DNA of 64,000 nt from HGM11525 sp036307445 (GTDB lineage Bacteria > Bacillota > Clostridia > UBA1381): the NCBI GenBank assembly GCA_036307445.1, contig JAXJXP010000006.1, positions 1-64,000 of the forward strand, in the 5' to 3' direction. The notes below the pieces were generated by a model, which saw nothing but the letters and a program-made list of their open reading frames with translations, made no database searches and was not told the DNA's origin. Position 1 is the stretch's first letter. Every line of letters begins with the position of its first letter. Below, piece after piece: positions 42,755-52,790 of the stretch. The translations under genes were made by a program, and so were the position numbers.

Positions 42755-43813
42755 TTAATAAAACACTTTAAGAGCTCTTGCTGTTGAGCCTTCGCCATAG
42801 ACCTTTATTTTATTGGATAGGTCAGCGACCTCAATCCCCAAGCTTTCATTTATAAGCTTTTCCGTTTCATCAAAATCGCATATATAATACCATCTTCCTC
42901 CTACATGCTGATCCTCGCCGGGTAGATGGTAGGAATTGATTTTCTCTGTAGAAAGATTTCCGAGATAACCTGCATACTTTGCTACATCAGCAACAGAAAC
43001 ATTGGTAGTAATATCGGTTTTTATCTGGCTAAAAATATCCGGTAATTTCCATAACAATGATAAGCCAAGCTTTTGTTCAACAATAGCTTTTATAACGTTT
43101 TGCTGACGTTCTGACCTTGCGTGGTCGCTGTCGCCCTTACGGTAGCGCATAAGCTGCAAAATCTGTTTGCCGTCTAGCTTTTGTACACCTGGTTTTAAAT
43201 GAATATACAAATCTTGTGCAGGGTCTTCGTAGTTCATACCTCTGCCGCCGCCCTCAACGTCGGGGACATCATATGTAATCTTTCCTAATGTATTTAATAT
43301 GTTCTCTGCAGCATCAAAGGAAAACTCAACATAGTAGTTAATAGGTATGCCCGTAAGCTGAGATACAGCCTCTGCCATACCGATAGGCCCTACAATAGTA
43401 CCGTCGTTAGCCTTTGTGGTAATTGCGTGAACCTCGTTTATCTTCCTCGTCATACTACGATTTGATACATAAACTCTCGTATCTCTTGGAATTGACATAA
43501 GATTAAGCTCTGCTGTATCCAAATCAAATGACGCAATCATTATGGTGTCCGTTCTCAATCCATCCTCATCAACACCGAGTAACAGTACATTAACCTTACC
43601 ACTTTCACGGTCAAGGGGCATAAGCAGGTCCGACTCATCTACAAAGCCATAGCCCATAAGCAGAAAAGCTCCTACGAATAATACAAGCATTATGCCTGCA
43701 AACCATTTTAATACTGTAGAAAACTTCTTTTTCTTCTTTGTCTTTTTAACAGGGGTTTTGCGAACAGGTTGTCTGGTTTTGGAAACCGTACTTTTTTTCC
43801 TTGCTCTTCTCAC
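42755..43813 (-). CDS. LytR-CpsA-Psr family wall-polymer ligase (second copy)
   Basis: 352 residues. Highly basic cytoplasmic N-terminus (1-33), one membrane helix (about 35-55), extracellular LCP domain with VNVLLLGVDEDGLRTDTIMIAS, LMSIPRDTRVYV and LMRYRKGDSDHARSERQQNVI. LCP proteins transfer teichoic acid or other glycopolymers from lipid carrier to peptidoglycan. Tandem with a close paralogue 27 bp upstream. Confidence 0.92.
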   Translation of the reverse strand: MRRARKKSTVSKTRQPVRKTPVKKTKKKKKFSTVLKWFAGIMLVLFVGAFLLMGYGFVDESDLLMPLDRESGKVNVLLLGVDEDGLRTDTIMIASFDLDTAELNLMSIPRDTRVYVSNRSMTRKINEVHAITTKANDGTIVGPIGMAEAVSQLTGIPINYYVEFSFDAAENILNTLGKITYDVPDVEGGGRGMNYEDPAQDLYIHLKPGVQKLDGKQILQLMRYRKGDSDHARSERQQNVIKAIVEQKLGLSLLWKLPDIFSQIKTDITTNVSVADVAKYAGYLGNLSTEKINSYHLPGEDQHVGGRWYYICDFDETEKLINESLGIEVADLSNKIKVYGEGSTARALKVFY

Positions 43814-43840
43814 AGCAAATAACTCCTTTTATCATTTTTA

Positions 43841-45055
43841 TCAGTCAAGTTGTATTACATCCGTTTGAGGTACAGGTGTCGGCTTGGCGGTTGGTTTCGG
43901 AGTAGAAACAGCCTCTGCCTTATCATTCTCGTTTCCCTTTAACGACTTGTCCTCTTTTTTATCCGGAATAGTTATATTATCCTCGTCATCAGGCTTTGGT
44001 GTACCGTTCGGTTTCGGGGTTGATGTAGGCTTTGGTGATTTCTGCACCTTATCCTCCGCTTTGGACGAAGATGCCTGTTTTGCTCTGTCCCCGCCCGGAT
44101 CGGTTTTCCCCTTCACTCCGGTCATAATATTAGTTGCATCATAGCCAAATACAGTTTCAATCAAGCTTTTTAGCTCGGTCATATCAGCCAGCCAGTATGA
44201 TGCCGTATATTCCGGACCGGAAAAATCACCCGGCAGCTGATACATTGTTATATCTTCCGAAGTTAGCTCTTTAAGGTTTGGGATATACTTAATTACGTCA
44301 CCCACTGTAACGTTAGTCTTTATATCATTTTTCAACGAAGTATAAATATCATCAAGTTTTTTTATTATGCCTATGTTCAGCTTCTGCTCTGCAAGAGCCT
44401 TGATAAACTGCTGCTGCATATTTACACGGTCAATATCACCGCCCGGATATTTTCTAAAACGAATAAGCTGTTCTGCCTTGTCGCCGTCCAGAAGCTGCAA
44501 CCCAGGCTGCAGGTTAATATCCAAATCCTGCACAGGGTCCTGATAGTACATTCTCTGCGGCACATTAAACTCCACTCCACCGAGTGCATCAATAGTGTTT
44601 CTGAATGCTTCACAGGAAAATTCAACATAATAGTTAATAGGTATTCCTGTAAGACGTGAAACAGCTTCAATAGTGCCTTGTGCTCCCTTTTTCTTGCCAT
44701 TTTTTGAAAGGCTGTATGCACCGTTTATCTTCTGCCAGTTTTTTCCAATATACATTCTTGTATCTCTCGGCACAGACAGCATATTGATTTTACTGTTATC
44801 AAGGTCGTATGATGCCACAATAATAGTATCCGTTCTGAGTCCGTCCTCATCTACGCCCAAAAGCAGAACATTCGCCTTGCCGGTAGCCTTATCAACAGGC
44901 ATTACATAATCTCCGTCGATTATTCCCGACATAGGAAACAGGACACCGTGAAATCCCAACATCAGAACAAAGACCGTACATACCGCAAGAAAAGACACCA
45001 AAAAGACCGTAAGTCTCTTTTTTGCTTTACTTTCCTTTGTTCTTGCTCTTCTCAT
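43841..45055 (-). CDS. LytR-CpsA-Psr family wall-polymer ligase (first copy)
   Basis: 404 residues. Short basic N-terminus, one helix (about 14-36), LCP domain with ANVLLLGVDEDGLRTDTIIVAS, MLSVPRDTRMYI and IRFRKYPGGDIDRVNMQQQFI, then a Pro/Lys/Thr-rich low-complexity tail (about 325-404, repeated TPKP) absent from its paralogue, probably a wall-spanning segment. First gene behind the promoter at 45091-45120. Confidence 0.92.
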   Translation of the reverse strand: MRRARTKESKAKKRLTVFLVSFLAVCTVFVLMLGFHGVLFPMSGIIDGDYVMPVDKATGKANVLLLGVDEDGLRTDTIIVASYDLDNSKINMLSVPRDTRMYIGKNWQKINGAYSLSKNGKKKGAQGTIEAVSRLTGIPINYYVEFSCEAFRNTIDALGGVEFNVPQRMYYQDPVQDLDINLQPGLQLLDGDKAEQLIRFRKYPGGDIDRVNMQQQFIKALAEQKLNIGIIKKLDDIYTSLKNDIKTNVTVGDVIKYIPNLKELTSEDITMYQLPGDFSGPEYTASYWLADMTELKSLIETVFGYDATNIMTGVKGKTDPGGDRAKQASSSKAEDKVQKSPKPTSTPKPNGTPKPDDEDNITIPDKKEDKSLKGNENDKAEAVSTPKPTAKPTPVPQTDVIQLD

Positions 45056-45090
45056 TTCGCCATTGTCCTTTCATTGCATCACTATCTTAA

Positions 45091-45120
45091 ATTATATCAT
45101 TAAATTGTTCTTTATGTCAA
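45091..45120 (-). promoter_or_regulatory. Promoter of the LCP pair
   Basis: Minus strand TTGACA (45115-45120), 18-bp spacer, TATAAT (45091-45096). A further TTGACA lies upstream (45141-45146). Confidence 0.78.
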
Positions 45121-45182
45121 TATATTATGTCCGTCCAATATGTCAATTATGTTACGTCTATGTAAATTTTTTAAAAACAGAA

Positions 45183-45210
45183 AGCACCTGACCCTTTTCT
45201 GTCAGGTGCT
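45183..45210 (-). terminator. Terminator after the SLH operon
   Basis: 10-bp perfect stem (45183-45192 with 45201-45210), eight-base loop, T-rich tail on the minus strand, 8 bp past the stop. Confidence 0.8.
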
Positions 45211-45218
45211 GTATCGAA

Positions 45219-47471
45219 TTAAATTTGTGTAATTTTATAAAGCATAGTAGCAGATTCTGCACGGGTTACGTCACGCTCGGGCATAAAGGTGTTATTGTCG
45301 CCGCCAGAGATAATTCCGCTCTTGTAAAGTACCGCAACATATGACCTCGCCCAAGAGGGAATACTGTCTGTATCTTCAAAAACAAGCTCTGCTTCCTCTG
45401 TCAAATGCGGCAATGCTCTGCCAATTATTGCCGCCGCTTCCGCACGGGTAATTTCATCTAACGATGCAAATTCTATACCATTTTCTGTCGGCTTACCGTT
45501 CACAAAGCCAAGAGAATAAAGTGCGTTTATACTCCCCTTTGCCCACGATGGTAATTCATCGTCAAATACAATCTCATCATTTTCGTAAGCCTTTGTGTCA
45601 AGCTCCATAAACCTTGCAAGCATAACTGCAAATTCCGCACGGCTTATACTGTTATCAGGCTTAAACAGAAGCCCCTCCTCCGTTTTATAACCACTTATAA
45701 CACCTCTGTCTGCGAGCATCTTAATCATATCCCTCGCCCAGTGCTTTACAGTATCACTAAATATATATTTGTCATTGGTAACGGTTACAGGAATTACCTT
45801 TGTGCTTTTTCCGGCTGTTACTGTTATACTGCCCTTGGTCGTGATTTCTGCTTTGGCAGTAAATACGCCGTTTTCAAGAGTACCGATATCTCCCTCAACA
45901 GCAAAGCCAAACAGACTTTTATCCGCTATAAGCTCCGCAGAGCCTGCAAATGCCTTAGCCGACAAGCCGAAGGTCATACCGTCAGGTACGGTTATGGCGG
46001 GTACCTCTTTATTATCCATATACACCCTGATATCCGGCGTATCATAGACATAATGCTCGCTTACAGTTTCAACATCACCGCTTTTTGATGTAATTTTTAC
46101 TGTACCGTTACCGACGAAGGTAACATTGTTACCATCAATAACACTTTCACCGTCTGCGGTATATTCCACTTCTTCCAAATCTGTCTTGTAATATGCCGTA
46201 TCCACTCCTACACTCGAAAGCACATCGCTTGTGCCGCTTAAGTACTTTTCCTGATTAGGTGTTGTATAAATACTTTTAAGAATGTCTGTACGGGGATTGC
46301 TGTTTTTTAGGAAAATGAAATTGGCAACACCTCTAAGTTTTCCGTCAGACGGTGAATTTAAAACCGCAATCTCATCCGCACCGGGATACACTCCCGAAAT
46401 GGATGTTGAGCCGCCTCCGTCTAAGTTTATCGCATCAACACATCCAAGCTCTTTCATTCTCTTAGCAAGAGTTTTGAGCTGAACACCATAGCTTAATCCC
46501 TTTTGTCTGCCGTCAATTACATAAAATACAATCTCTCCCTCACCTGTAATTCCTACTGCAGTACGGGGTGCTGCGCCTGTAGGCAAGGATGAGTTTATCT
46601 CTCCTGCAGAAATCAATGTTTCACCCACACTTGCAATTGCTTCTTGGGCATTCAACCATCTTTCATCGCCTTCTGCCGTGCAGGATATTTTTATTGTATC
46701 TCCCTCATTTAAGGCATTCATAAGGTTTCGGTGATATTCATAGCTGCCGTTTACATTGACAGTAAGTACCATCTCGCCCTCTTTAAGCTCCACTCCGCCC
46801 GTATGCTGTGTTCTGCTTTTCACCTTAGCTTCAAATTCACTTCCTATTTTTAGGTCTTCCTCCGTCTCAACTATAACCGAAACAACCTCTGCCTCATTTT
46901 CTGTCTGTGCCGAAAAATCCGGAGTAAACAATGTTATACACGCAAGAGCTGCACCATTATACTTATTTACATTATCGACTCCAACATCGCCGTGCTCTGT
47001 TGACACATTTACCATAATGGCAAGCGGTGCAATAAAACCTGTTCCGTCTGCATTAAAGCCTATTCCCTGCAATGTGGTTGTGTCCTTGGACACAATTCTT
47101 CCCTCAGAAATAACGTGTCCCATTGTTACACCCGTCTGCAACGAGAAATATGCCGCATTTATGCCCATCATCGGACGCATACCGTTTTCTGTCATATATG
47201 CTGCCGCTTCTGCCGCAGTTTTCTTACCAAAAACACCCTTTCCGTTTATCACTACAGGAACGGTATCGCTATTTGGTGTATATAAAGCATAGTATTCACT
47301 TTGAAGCCCCACACCGCTCTGGTCGGACATAAACTTATTTTTATAAAGCATTGTCCCATCTGAAATATCATAATACTTTTGCGATACCGTTTCACTTCCC
47401 AGAACGGATGCAAATGCCGCCTGATGTAAAAACATAACCGACATCAGCGCTGCCAAAAACCTTTTTTTCAT
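45219..47471 (-). CDS. Phosphodiester glycosidase-family (NAGPA-like) protein with SLH anchor
   Basis: 750 residues. Signal peptide (about 1-21). The NAGPA-like domain (about 85-395) has the signature LGCVDAINLDGGGSTSISG; relatives hydrolyse N-acetylglucosamine-1-phosphodiester links, e.g. in wall glycopolymers. An Ig-like/Big region follows (about 420-570), then three SLH domains (about 570-750: HWARDMIKMLADRGVISGY, NSISRAEFAVMLARF, RAEAAAIIGRAL). Exported and held to the wall. Follows the SLH-GLUG gene by 13 bp. Confidence 0.85.
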   Translation of the reverse strand: MKKRFLAALMSVMFLHQAAFASVLGSETVSQKYYDISDGTMLYKNKFMSDQSGVGLQSEYYALYTPNSDTVPVVINGKGVFGKKTAAEAAAYMTENGMRPMMGINAAYFSLQTGVTMGHVISEGRIVSKDTTTLQGIGFNADGTGFIAPLAIMVNVSTEHGDVGVDNVNKYNGAALACITLFTPDFSAQTENEAEVVSVIVETEEDLKIGSEFEAKVKSRTQHTGGVELKEGEMVLTVNVNGSYEYHRNLMNALNEGDTIKISCTAEGDERWLNAQEAIASVGETLISAGEINSSLPTGAAPRTAVGITGEGEIVFYVIDGRQKGLSYGVQLKTLAKRMKELGCVDAINLDGGGSTSISGVYPGADEIAVLNSPSDGKLRGVANFIFLKNSNPRTDILKSIYTTPNQEKYLSGTSDVLSSVGVDTAYYKTDLEEVEYTADGESVIDGNNVTFVGNGTVKITSKSGDVETVSEHYVYDTPDIRVYMDNKEVPAITVPDGMTFGLSAKAFAGSAELIADKSLFGFAVEGDIGTLENGVFTAKAEITTKGSITVTAGKSTKVIPVTVTNDKYIFSDTVKHWARDMIKMLADRGVISGYKTEEGLLFKPDNSISRAEFAVMLARFMELDTKAYENDEIVFDDELPSWAKGSINALYSLGFVNGKPTENGIEFASLDEITRAEAAAIIGRALPHLTEEAELVFEDTDSIPSWARSYVAVLYKSGIISGGDNNTFMPERDVTRAESATMLYKITQI

Positions 47472-47484
47472 AAATAAACCCTTT

Positions 47485-50400
47485 CTATCGTTTGAACACT
47501 CCCTGATTTCTAACGCCCGAGAGAACAGGCAGATTGAATGCGTAATTGTTGGACTTTACCCAGATTTCATCTGACCAGCCCATTAACCCGCCTTCAAATA
47601 ATGGCTTTACAAAAAATGCCGTATTGAGCCTTTTTTCTGAAATGGTGGTACCACCAAACGCTCCTTCGCCGTTGGAATTAATATCCATCTCTACGGCGTA
47701 ATTGCCAAACATCTGCTCCTTTGCACCGGCAGGACAAATTCTTGCCACAACGCCGTAAGAGGATATACTTGGATTTACTGCAAAAGTAGACGATATCGTT
47801 CCATACTCATTATAACCGCAAATCCCGCCCGCATAGGAAATCATTTCTTTCTTTATTTCGGCATCATTAGTCTGTAAAAGAGAGCCTGCCGCATACCCAT
47901 TCTGGATTATTGCCGCCTCATTATAGCCACAAATTCCACCAAGGTAACTTTTGAGTGTATATTGCTTAATATCGCACGTGGAGAAGGTATGCATAACAAT
48001 CCCTCCTGCCGCCAGACCGCTGATACCACCGCTGTATGCAACAGCAATGGCTATACCGGGCTGTTCTGCTATAACATTACCTCTGCTCGAGCATTTATAT
48101 ATTTCGCCATCACTTTGAATAGCACAGATACCGCCTGAGTATATAGTTGTCGCCTGCTGTCTTATATCCGCCGAGGAATATGCATTATAAATCATACCCC
48201 CTGCATTGTAACCGCAAATTCCGCCTACAACAGATTCAGATACTCCGCCAAGCTTGCTTGTCCTTATTTTTCCTGTATATACCGTATCATCAATAAAGCC
48301 TTCATTATGTGCACAAATTCCGCCTGCAACTAGATTTTTTGTTTCCGACTCTATATTACCTGACGCATCAGAGGACCTTAATGTTCCATAGTTATAACCA
48401 ACCATTCCGCCTGCATATGCACCTTCTCCTGTTACTTTTATCTCAAATCCATTTACGCTGCAGTTTTCGATAGTGCCATAATTGACAGCAGCTATTGAGC
48501 CTATAATCTCCCCGCTTGTATACTTCGGATTGTTAAGGTTTAAATTTCTGACCGTACCATTATAAATTATACCAAATAATCCGCAGTTCCCGCTATCTCC
48601 GGCTGTAACAGTAAGATTGTATATAGTTTTGCCACCGCCGTCTAAAGTACCGCTAAACCCCTCATCCTCAAACACGGCATCGGCAGCAACACGCCACTTT
48701 ATATTACTGTTAAAATAAAGATTATCAACAAGAAGATAGTGCATATCAGGGTTGTCTATCATAGCAAGTAATTCTACCGATGTGCTTATCCTTACAGGCA
48801 CATATTCTGTAATGCCTGCAAGGAACTCCGGCTCTTTTGTTAATGCAGGTCTTGGCAAAAGATATACCTCGCTTCTTCCTCCGCCTGTCCAATGTGATTT
48901 TTCCCAGCCAAGAAGCTCTAAAAGTCTGTCTCTGTTTATCAGCTCATCCCATAAAATATCTGCACCGTTGCCGTTATCGCTCAGGTTTATTCCTGATTCA
49001 GATGTTGTTATCATACCCGAATAGGCATAGTTGTTCCTTATGGTCGAGTCCTTTCTATTGGTCGTAATTCTTCCGCAGTTGCCAAGCAGCATATCGTAAA
49101 CGTGGATGCAAGCCGCAACGGAGTTTTCTATTCTTCCTCCATCATTTACAGATGCAATGCCGCCTGCATAGATATCAGCAACAACAGTATATGCCGCAGA
49201 TAAGCTGTTTTTTATAATTCCATAGTTCTGACCTGCAATGCCTCCTGCAAAGGAACCGGCCTCAACAATATATACTCCGCTGAGGCAGTTTTCTATTCTG
49301 CCGGCACTTTCACCGAAAAATCCACCCGCATTGTTTGTTACCACTCCCACTTTGCCCGAAACGGTACAAAACGAAATATCAGCATTCAAAAACTCACCTG
49401 CAATTATTCCGGCATTAGCTCTGGCAGTAATCTGTCCGTCGACTGTCAGATTTTTTATTTTTCCTCTTGTTACACGTTTAAAAAGACCTACACAGCTATC
49501 ATCGGTATTTATTACAAGACCGTCAATCTTATAACCGGCGCCGTCCAAGCTGCCATAAAAATTTTCTATAGGCTCCCATTCGCCCGAAAGCGATATATCA
49601 TTCTTTAAAACAAACGCCTTGTCCTGAAAATATCTCACCGCATCAAGATGTGAAGACGTATAAATTCCGTAAGGATTTTTCTCCGTTCCGTCGCCGTCTT
49701 TATACGGAAGAGGGGTTATATTTTCAAGCTTTACTATATTTGACTTTTTTCCCTCCGGAGTTACCGCCATAAGATATATATTATATCCCTTTCCTATATC
49801 TGCAGCAATATCTGCCACCTGCTGTCTGTTAGCAGACGTGATAACCGTAAGAAGCTTATTGATATTAAGCTCCGACGGATTACCCATCACACTCTTGCTC
49901 TGTACCATATAATATATATTACATGGCATATTAGTACATACTTCAAGCCTTATTGTTCCGTAATTACCTTTCTTTTCAAGTCTGGGATAACCCATAACAA
50001 AGCCAGGCGCAGTAGTTTCAAGCTTTCTTGCACCGCAAATAAGCACCGCCGCTTCTGCTCTGGTGAGTGTACTCTTAGGTCGTAGCGTTTTATCAGGGAA
50101 ACCGTTTATAACACCCTTTCTGAGTGCATAGGCAAAAGCGCTTTTTGCGACATCAGCTATTGTATCCGCATCAGAAAATTCTTGACTGACGTTATATCCA
50201 GAAAGAAAACCGAATGCACGGGACAGTACCATCACCGCTTCCTCTCTTGTAAGATAGCTGTCCGGTCGAAAAGTGCCGTCATCATATCCCAATACTATAC
50301 CAAGCTCTGCAGCGCGTATTATATACGGTGCATAAAAGCTGTTTTTGTCCACATCAGAAAATCTGCTTCTCCCCGTTGCCTTAATATCCGCACCCAGAGT

Positions 50401-50601
50401 GCGTACAGTTGCAACAATAAACTCAGCACGACTTATATTGTTATCCGGCATAAACAAATTCCCATCACCTGACATTATTTCGTCCTTTTGAAGCTCGGTG
50501 ATATATTCCTTTGCCCAATGGTTTTCTGTGTCATCGAAAGCATATGCCGTTAAACACGAGAAAATAATAGTCAAAGCAAAAACAATTTTGATATATTTCA
50601 A
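47485..50601 (-). CDS. SLH-domain surface protein with GLUG repeats
   Basis: 1038 residues. Signal peptide (about 1-21), three SLH domains (about 22-195, with HWAKEYITELQKDEIMSG and YLTREEAVMVLSRAFGF), an Ig-like section, then two blocks of Gly-rich repeats (about 330-560 and 640-1000) of the GLUG type, each like NAGGFFGESAGRIENC or YAGGICGYNEYGTISS, probably forming a beta-helix as in adhesins and surface proteases. TTG start at 50599-50601 with GAAAGGGGG upstream. First gene of the SLH pair. Binding partner unknown. Confidence 0.85.
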   Translation of the reverse strand: MKYIKIVFALTIIFSCLTAYAFDDTENHWAKEYITELQKDEIMSGDGNLFMPDNNISRAEFIVATVRTLGADIKATGRSRFSDVDKNSFYAPYIIRAAELGIVLGYDDGTFRPDSYLTREEAVMVLSRAFGFLSGYNVSQEFSDADTIADVAKSAFAYALRKGVINGFPDKTLRPKSTLTRAEAAVLICGARKLETTAPGFVMGYPRLEKKGNYGTIRLEVCTNMPCNIYYMVQSKSVMGNPSELNINKLLTVITSANRQQVADIAADIGKGYNIYLMAVTPEGKKSNIVKLENITPLPYKDGDGTEKNPYGIYTSSHLDAVRYFQDKAFVLKNDISLSGEWEPIENFYGSLDGAGYKIDGLVINTDDSCVGLFKRVTRGKIKNLTVDGQITARANAGIIAGEFLNADISFCTVSGKVGVVTNNAGGFFGESAGRIENCLSGVYIVEAGSFAGGIAGQNYGIIKNSLSAAYTVVADIYAGGIASVNDGGRIENSVAACIHVYDMLLGNCGRITTNRKDSTIRNNYAYSGMITTSESGINLSDNGNGADILWDELINRDRLLELLGWEKSHWTGGGRSEVYLLPRPALTKEPEFLAGITEYVPVRISTSVELLAMIDNPDMHYLLVDNLYFNSNIKWRVAADAVFEDEGFSGTLDGGGKTIYNLTVTAGDSGNCGLFGIIYNGTVRNLNLNNPKYTSGEIIGSIAAVNYGTIENCSVNGFEIKVTGEGAYAGGMVGYNYGTLRSSDASGNIESETKNLVAGGICAHNEGFIDDTVYTGKIRTSKLGGVSESVVGGICGYNAGGMIYNAYSSADIRQQATTIYSGGICAIQSDGEIYKCSSRGNVIAEQPGIAIAVAYSGGISGLAAGGIVMHTFSTCDIKQYTLKSYLGGICGYNEAAIIQNGYAAGSLLQTNDAEIKKEMISYAGGICGYNEYGTISSTFAVNPSISSYGVVARICPAGAKEQMFGNYAVEMDINSNGEGAFGGTTISEKRLNTAFFVKPLFEGGLMGWSDEIWVKSNNYAFNLPVLSGVRNQGVFKR

Positions 50602-50638
50602 AAAAGTTTACCCCCTTTCAAAAAGCTCATTTATTTAT

Positions 50639-50667
50639 ATTTTACCACTAAACACCTGAATAGTAAA
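50639..50667 (-). promoter_or_regulatory. Possible promoter of the SLH operon
   Basis: Minus strand TTTACT (50662-50667), 17-bp spacer, TAAAAT (50639-50644). Weak matches but well placed. Confidence 0.45.
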
Positions 50668-50677
50668 GTATAAAAAA

Positions 50678-50702
50678 ATTGCCTGCAAAAAACACAGGCA
50701 AT
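50678..50702 (-). terminator. Terminator after the small lipoprotein gene
   Basis: 8-bp stem (50678-50685 with 50695-50702), nine-base loop, followed by seven T on the minus strand. Confidence 0.85.
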
Positions 50703-50708
50703 CATATT

Positions 50709-51107
50709 TTATTCTTCTGGCTCTACCATATTGGGTCTGGTAAGTGAAATTGTAAATGTATCTTCGTCGTTTGTTACCTCAACCATAACCGTACAATCGA
50801 AATTCTCAGATGCTATTGCGGCTACGTCCTCGCCAAGAAATGCAGCTTCGTAATTATTGAGCATATAGTAAAGATAATTTTCTTTGTCTTCTGCAGGCTG
50901 GTCGCTCTTGTATGTGTACTCAGCCTTTGTAATAACTCTGCCATCTTCTGTTTTTGTCAGTTTTTCGGAAATAAGCTTACGGTCTCCCAACGCTTCGGTA
51001 AATGATATTACAAGGTCGTTATGAACACGGTAATTTTTTATCTCTTTTCCGCAAGCACATAACGCTATTATGCAAAGCAAAAGTGCTGTTATTCTGAATT
51101 TTCTCAT
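50709..51107 (-). CDS. Small lipoprotein, unknown
   Basis: 132 residues from ATG 51107 (AGAAGGGAAG upstream). Lipoprotein signal with lipobox LCAC (C19). Mature part is hydrophilic and acidic, with alternating beta-like segments (GRVITKAEYTYKSD, CTVMVEVTNDEDTFTISL). Not recognised. Alone between terminators. Confidence 0.75.
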   Translation of the reverse strand: MRKFRITALLLCIIALCACGKEIKNYRVHNDLVISFTEALGDRKLISEKLTKTEDGRVITKAEYTYKSDQPAEDKENYLYYMLNNYEAAFLGEDVAAIASENFDCTVMVEVTNDEDTFTISLTRPNMVEPEE

Positions 51108-51251
51108 AATCAAAGCTTCCCTTCTCAAAATTCCCCTTTGATATTTTCTTTATATTGAAATATTATTATTCATCAAATAACAATTCTATTTTACTATATT
51201 TTTCTAAAAAAATCTACCCATTTTACAAAAAAAGTGATATTTTACAAAAAA

Positions 51252-51279
51252 AAGTGCATATCTTGTGTGATATGCACTT
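51252..51279 (-). terminator. Terminator after citrate synthase
   Basis: 11-bp perfect stem (51252-51262 with 51269-51279), six-base loop, then a long T-run on the minus strand, 9 bp past the stop. Confidence 0.9.
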
Positions 51280-51288
51280 GATAACTCT

Positions 51289-52647
51289 TTATCTATTTTC
51301 AATAGGAATATACTTAACGTGTTTTGCCACATTCTTGTATGCAGGACGTATAATCTTGCCTGCATTTACAAGCTCTTCTATACGGTGTGCGCTCCAGCCT
51401 GCAATTCTTGCAATAGCAAAAATCGGAGTATAAAGCTCTAATGGGAGTCCTAACATATCATATACAAAGCCCGAATAAAAGTCTACGTTTGCACTTGCGG
51501 CACGGTTGCGTTTGGAAAGAAGTGTCGGAGCAACTTTTTCCACCATTTCATACAGACGATATTCGTCCATTTTACCCTTTTCCTCAGCAAGAGGCTTAGC
51601 AAAGTTTTTAATTATCTTGGCTCTCGGGTCGGAAATAGAGTAAACTGCGTGTCCGATACCGTATATAAGTCCGCTCTTATCAAATGCCTCTTTGTCAATA
51701 ATCTTCTGCAAGTAGGCTGTTACTTCCTCTTCGTTTGCCCAATCCTTGACGTTTTCCTTAATGTCATTGAACATCTCTACAACCTTTTTGTTTGCGCCAC
51801 CATGCTTAGGACCTTTAAGCGAGCCCAATGATGCCGCTATAACTGAATATGTATCTGTGCCCGATGAAGATACAACATGAGTTGTAAAGGTTGAGTTATT
51901 ACCGCCGCCGTGTTCTGCGTGTATTACAAGGCAAATATCAAGAAGCTTGGCCTCAAGCTCAGTGTACTTTCTGTTGGGGCGGAGCATATAGAGAATTGTT
52001 TCTGCAGTTGAAAGCTCCGCAGGCGGTGTATGTATATAAAGGCTGTCGCCCTTTAAGTAATGATTGCAAACCTGATAGCCGTAAACGGACAGCATTGGAA
52101 AAACTGCAATAAGCTGCAGGCATTGTCTTAAGACATTTGCGATTGATGTGTCATCAGCCTCTTTGTCATAGGAATAGAGGGTTAAAACACTTCTTGCCAA
52201 ACCGTTCATCATATCTCCCGATGGTGCTTTCATAATTATATCACGGACAAAGCTATTGGGAAGTGCTCTGTACTCAGACAAAAGCTTTCTGAATTCATCA
52301 AGCTGTTCTCTGCTCGGCTGAATACCAAAAAGCAATATATAAGCTGTTTCCTCAAAGCCAAAACGGTTATCGGACGAGAAGCCCTCAACAAGCTCCTCTA
52401 AATCAACACCGTGGTAATAGAGCTTACCCTCACAGGGAATCATTTCACCATCATCGATGGTGTAGGACTTAACCTCACCAATCTCGGTAAGACCGGTAAG
52501 AACGCCTCTACCGCTTTTGTATCTTAAACCTCGGCGTACCTCATATTTGTCATAAAGCTCGGGGTCGATATAGCCGACCTCCTCGCATATCTTTGCAAGT
52601 TTTTCTACAAGAGGCCTCATTTCGTTGAACTTTTTAAACTCGTGCAA
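51289..52647 (-). CDS. gltA: Citrate synthase (citrate/2-methylcitrate synthase family)
   Basis: 452 residues, slightly longer than typical, as in many Clostridia. Condenses acetyl-CoA with oxaloacetate. Active-site histidines in HAEHGGGNNSTFTTHV and GIGHAVYSISDPRAKI, and GPKHGGANKKV. TTG start at 52645-52647 after AAAGGAGGAG. Own promoter at 52686-52714. Oxaloacetate links it to the decarboxylase operon at 293-5481. Confidence 0.93.
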   Translation of the reverse strand: MHEFKKFNEMRPLVEKLAKICEEVGYIDPELYDKYEVRRGLRYKSGRGVLTGLTEIGEVKSYTIDDGEMIPCEGKLYYHGVDLEELVEGFSSDNRFGFEETAYILLFGIQPSREQLDEFRKLLSEYRALPNSFVRDIIMKAPSGDMMNGLARSVLTLYSYDKEADDTSIANVLRQCLQLIAVFPMLSVYGYQVCNHYLKGDSLYIHTPPAELSTAETILYMLRPNRKYTELEAKLLDICLVIHAEHGGGNNSTFTTHVVSSSGTDTYSVIAASLGSLKGPKHGGANKKVVEMFNDIKENVKDWANEEEVTAYLQKIIDKEAFDKSGLIYGIGHAVYSISDPRAKIIKNFAKPLAEEKGKMDEYRLYEMVEKVAPTLLSKRNRAASANVDFYSGFVYDMLGLPLELYTPIFAIARIAGWSAHRIEELVNAGKIIRPAYKNVAKHVKYIPIENR

Positions 52648-52685
52648 CGTGTTCTCCTCCTTTCAATCTTTCGGATATTTTATAT

Positions 52686-52714
52686 ATAATAACACATTTT
52701 ACATTAATTGACAA
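52686..52714 (-). promoter_or_regulatory. Promoter of citrate synthase
   Basis: Minus strand TTGTCA (52709-52714), 17-bp spacer, TATTAT (52686-52691). Confidence 0.7.
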
Positions 52715-52744
52715 GCCCCGACAAGCCAAAATACTGTCGGGACT
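52714..52744. terminator. Hairpin at the downstream edge of the small-gene array
   Basis: 10-bp stem with one mismatch (52714-52723 with 52735-52744), GC-rich, 11-base loop. It touches the gltA -35 box. It may end transcription of the array, though no T-run follows on the minus strand. Confidence 0.45.
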
Positions 52745-52790
52745 TAAAGCAATTTTTATTTATTTTTACTAATTCGGTATGAAAGTGGCA

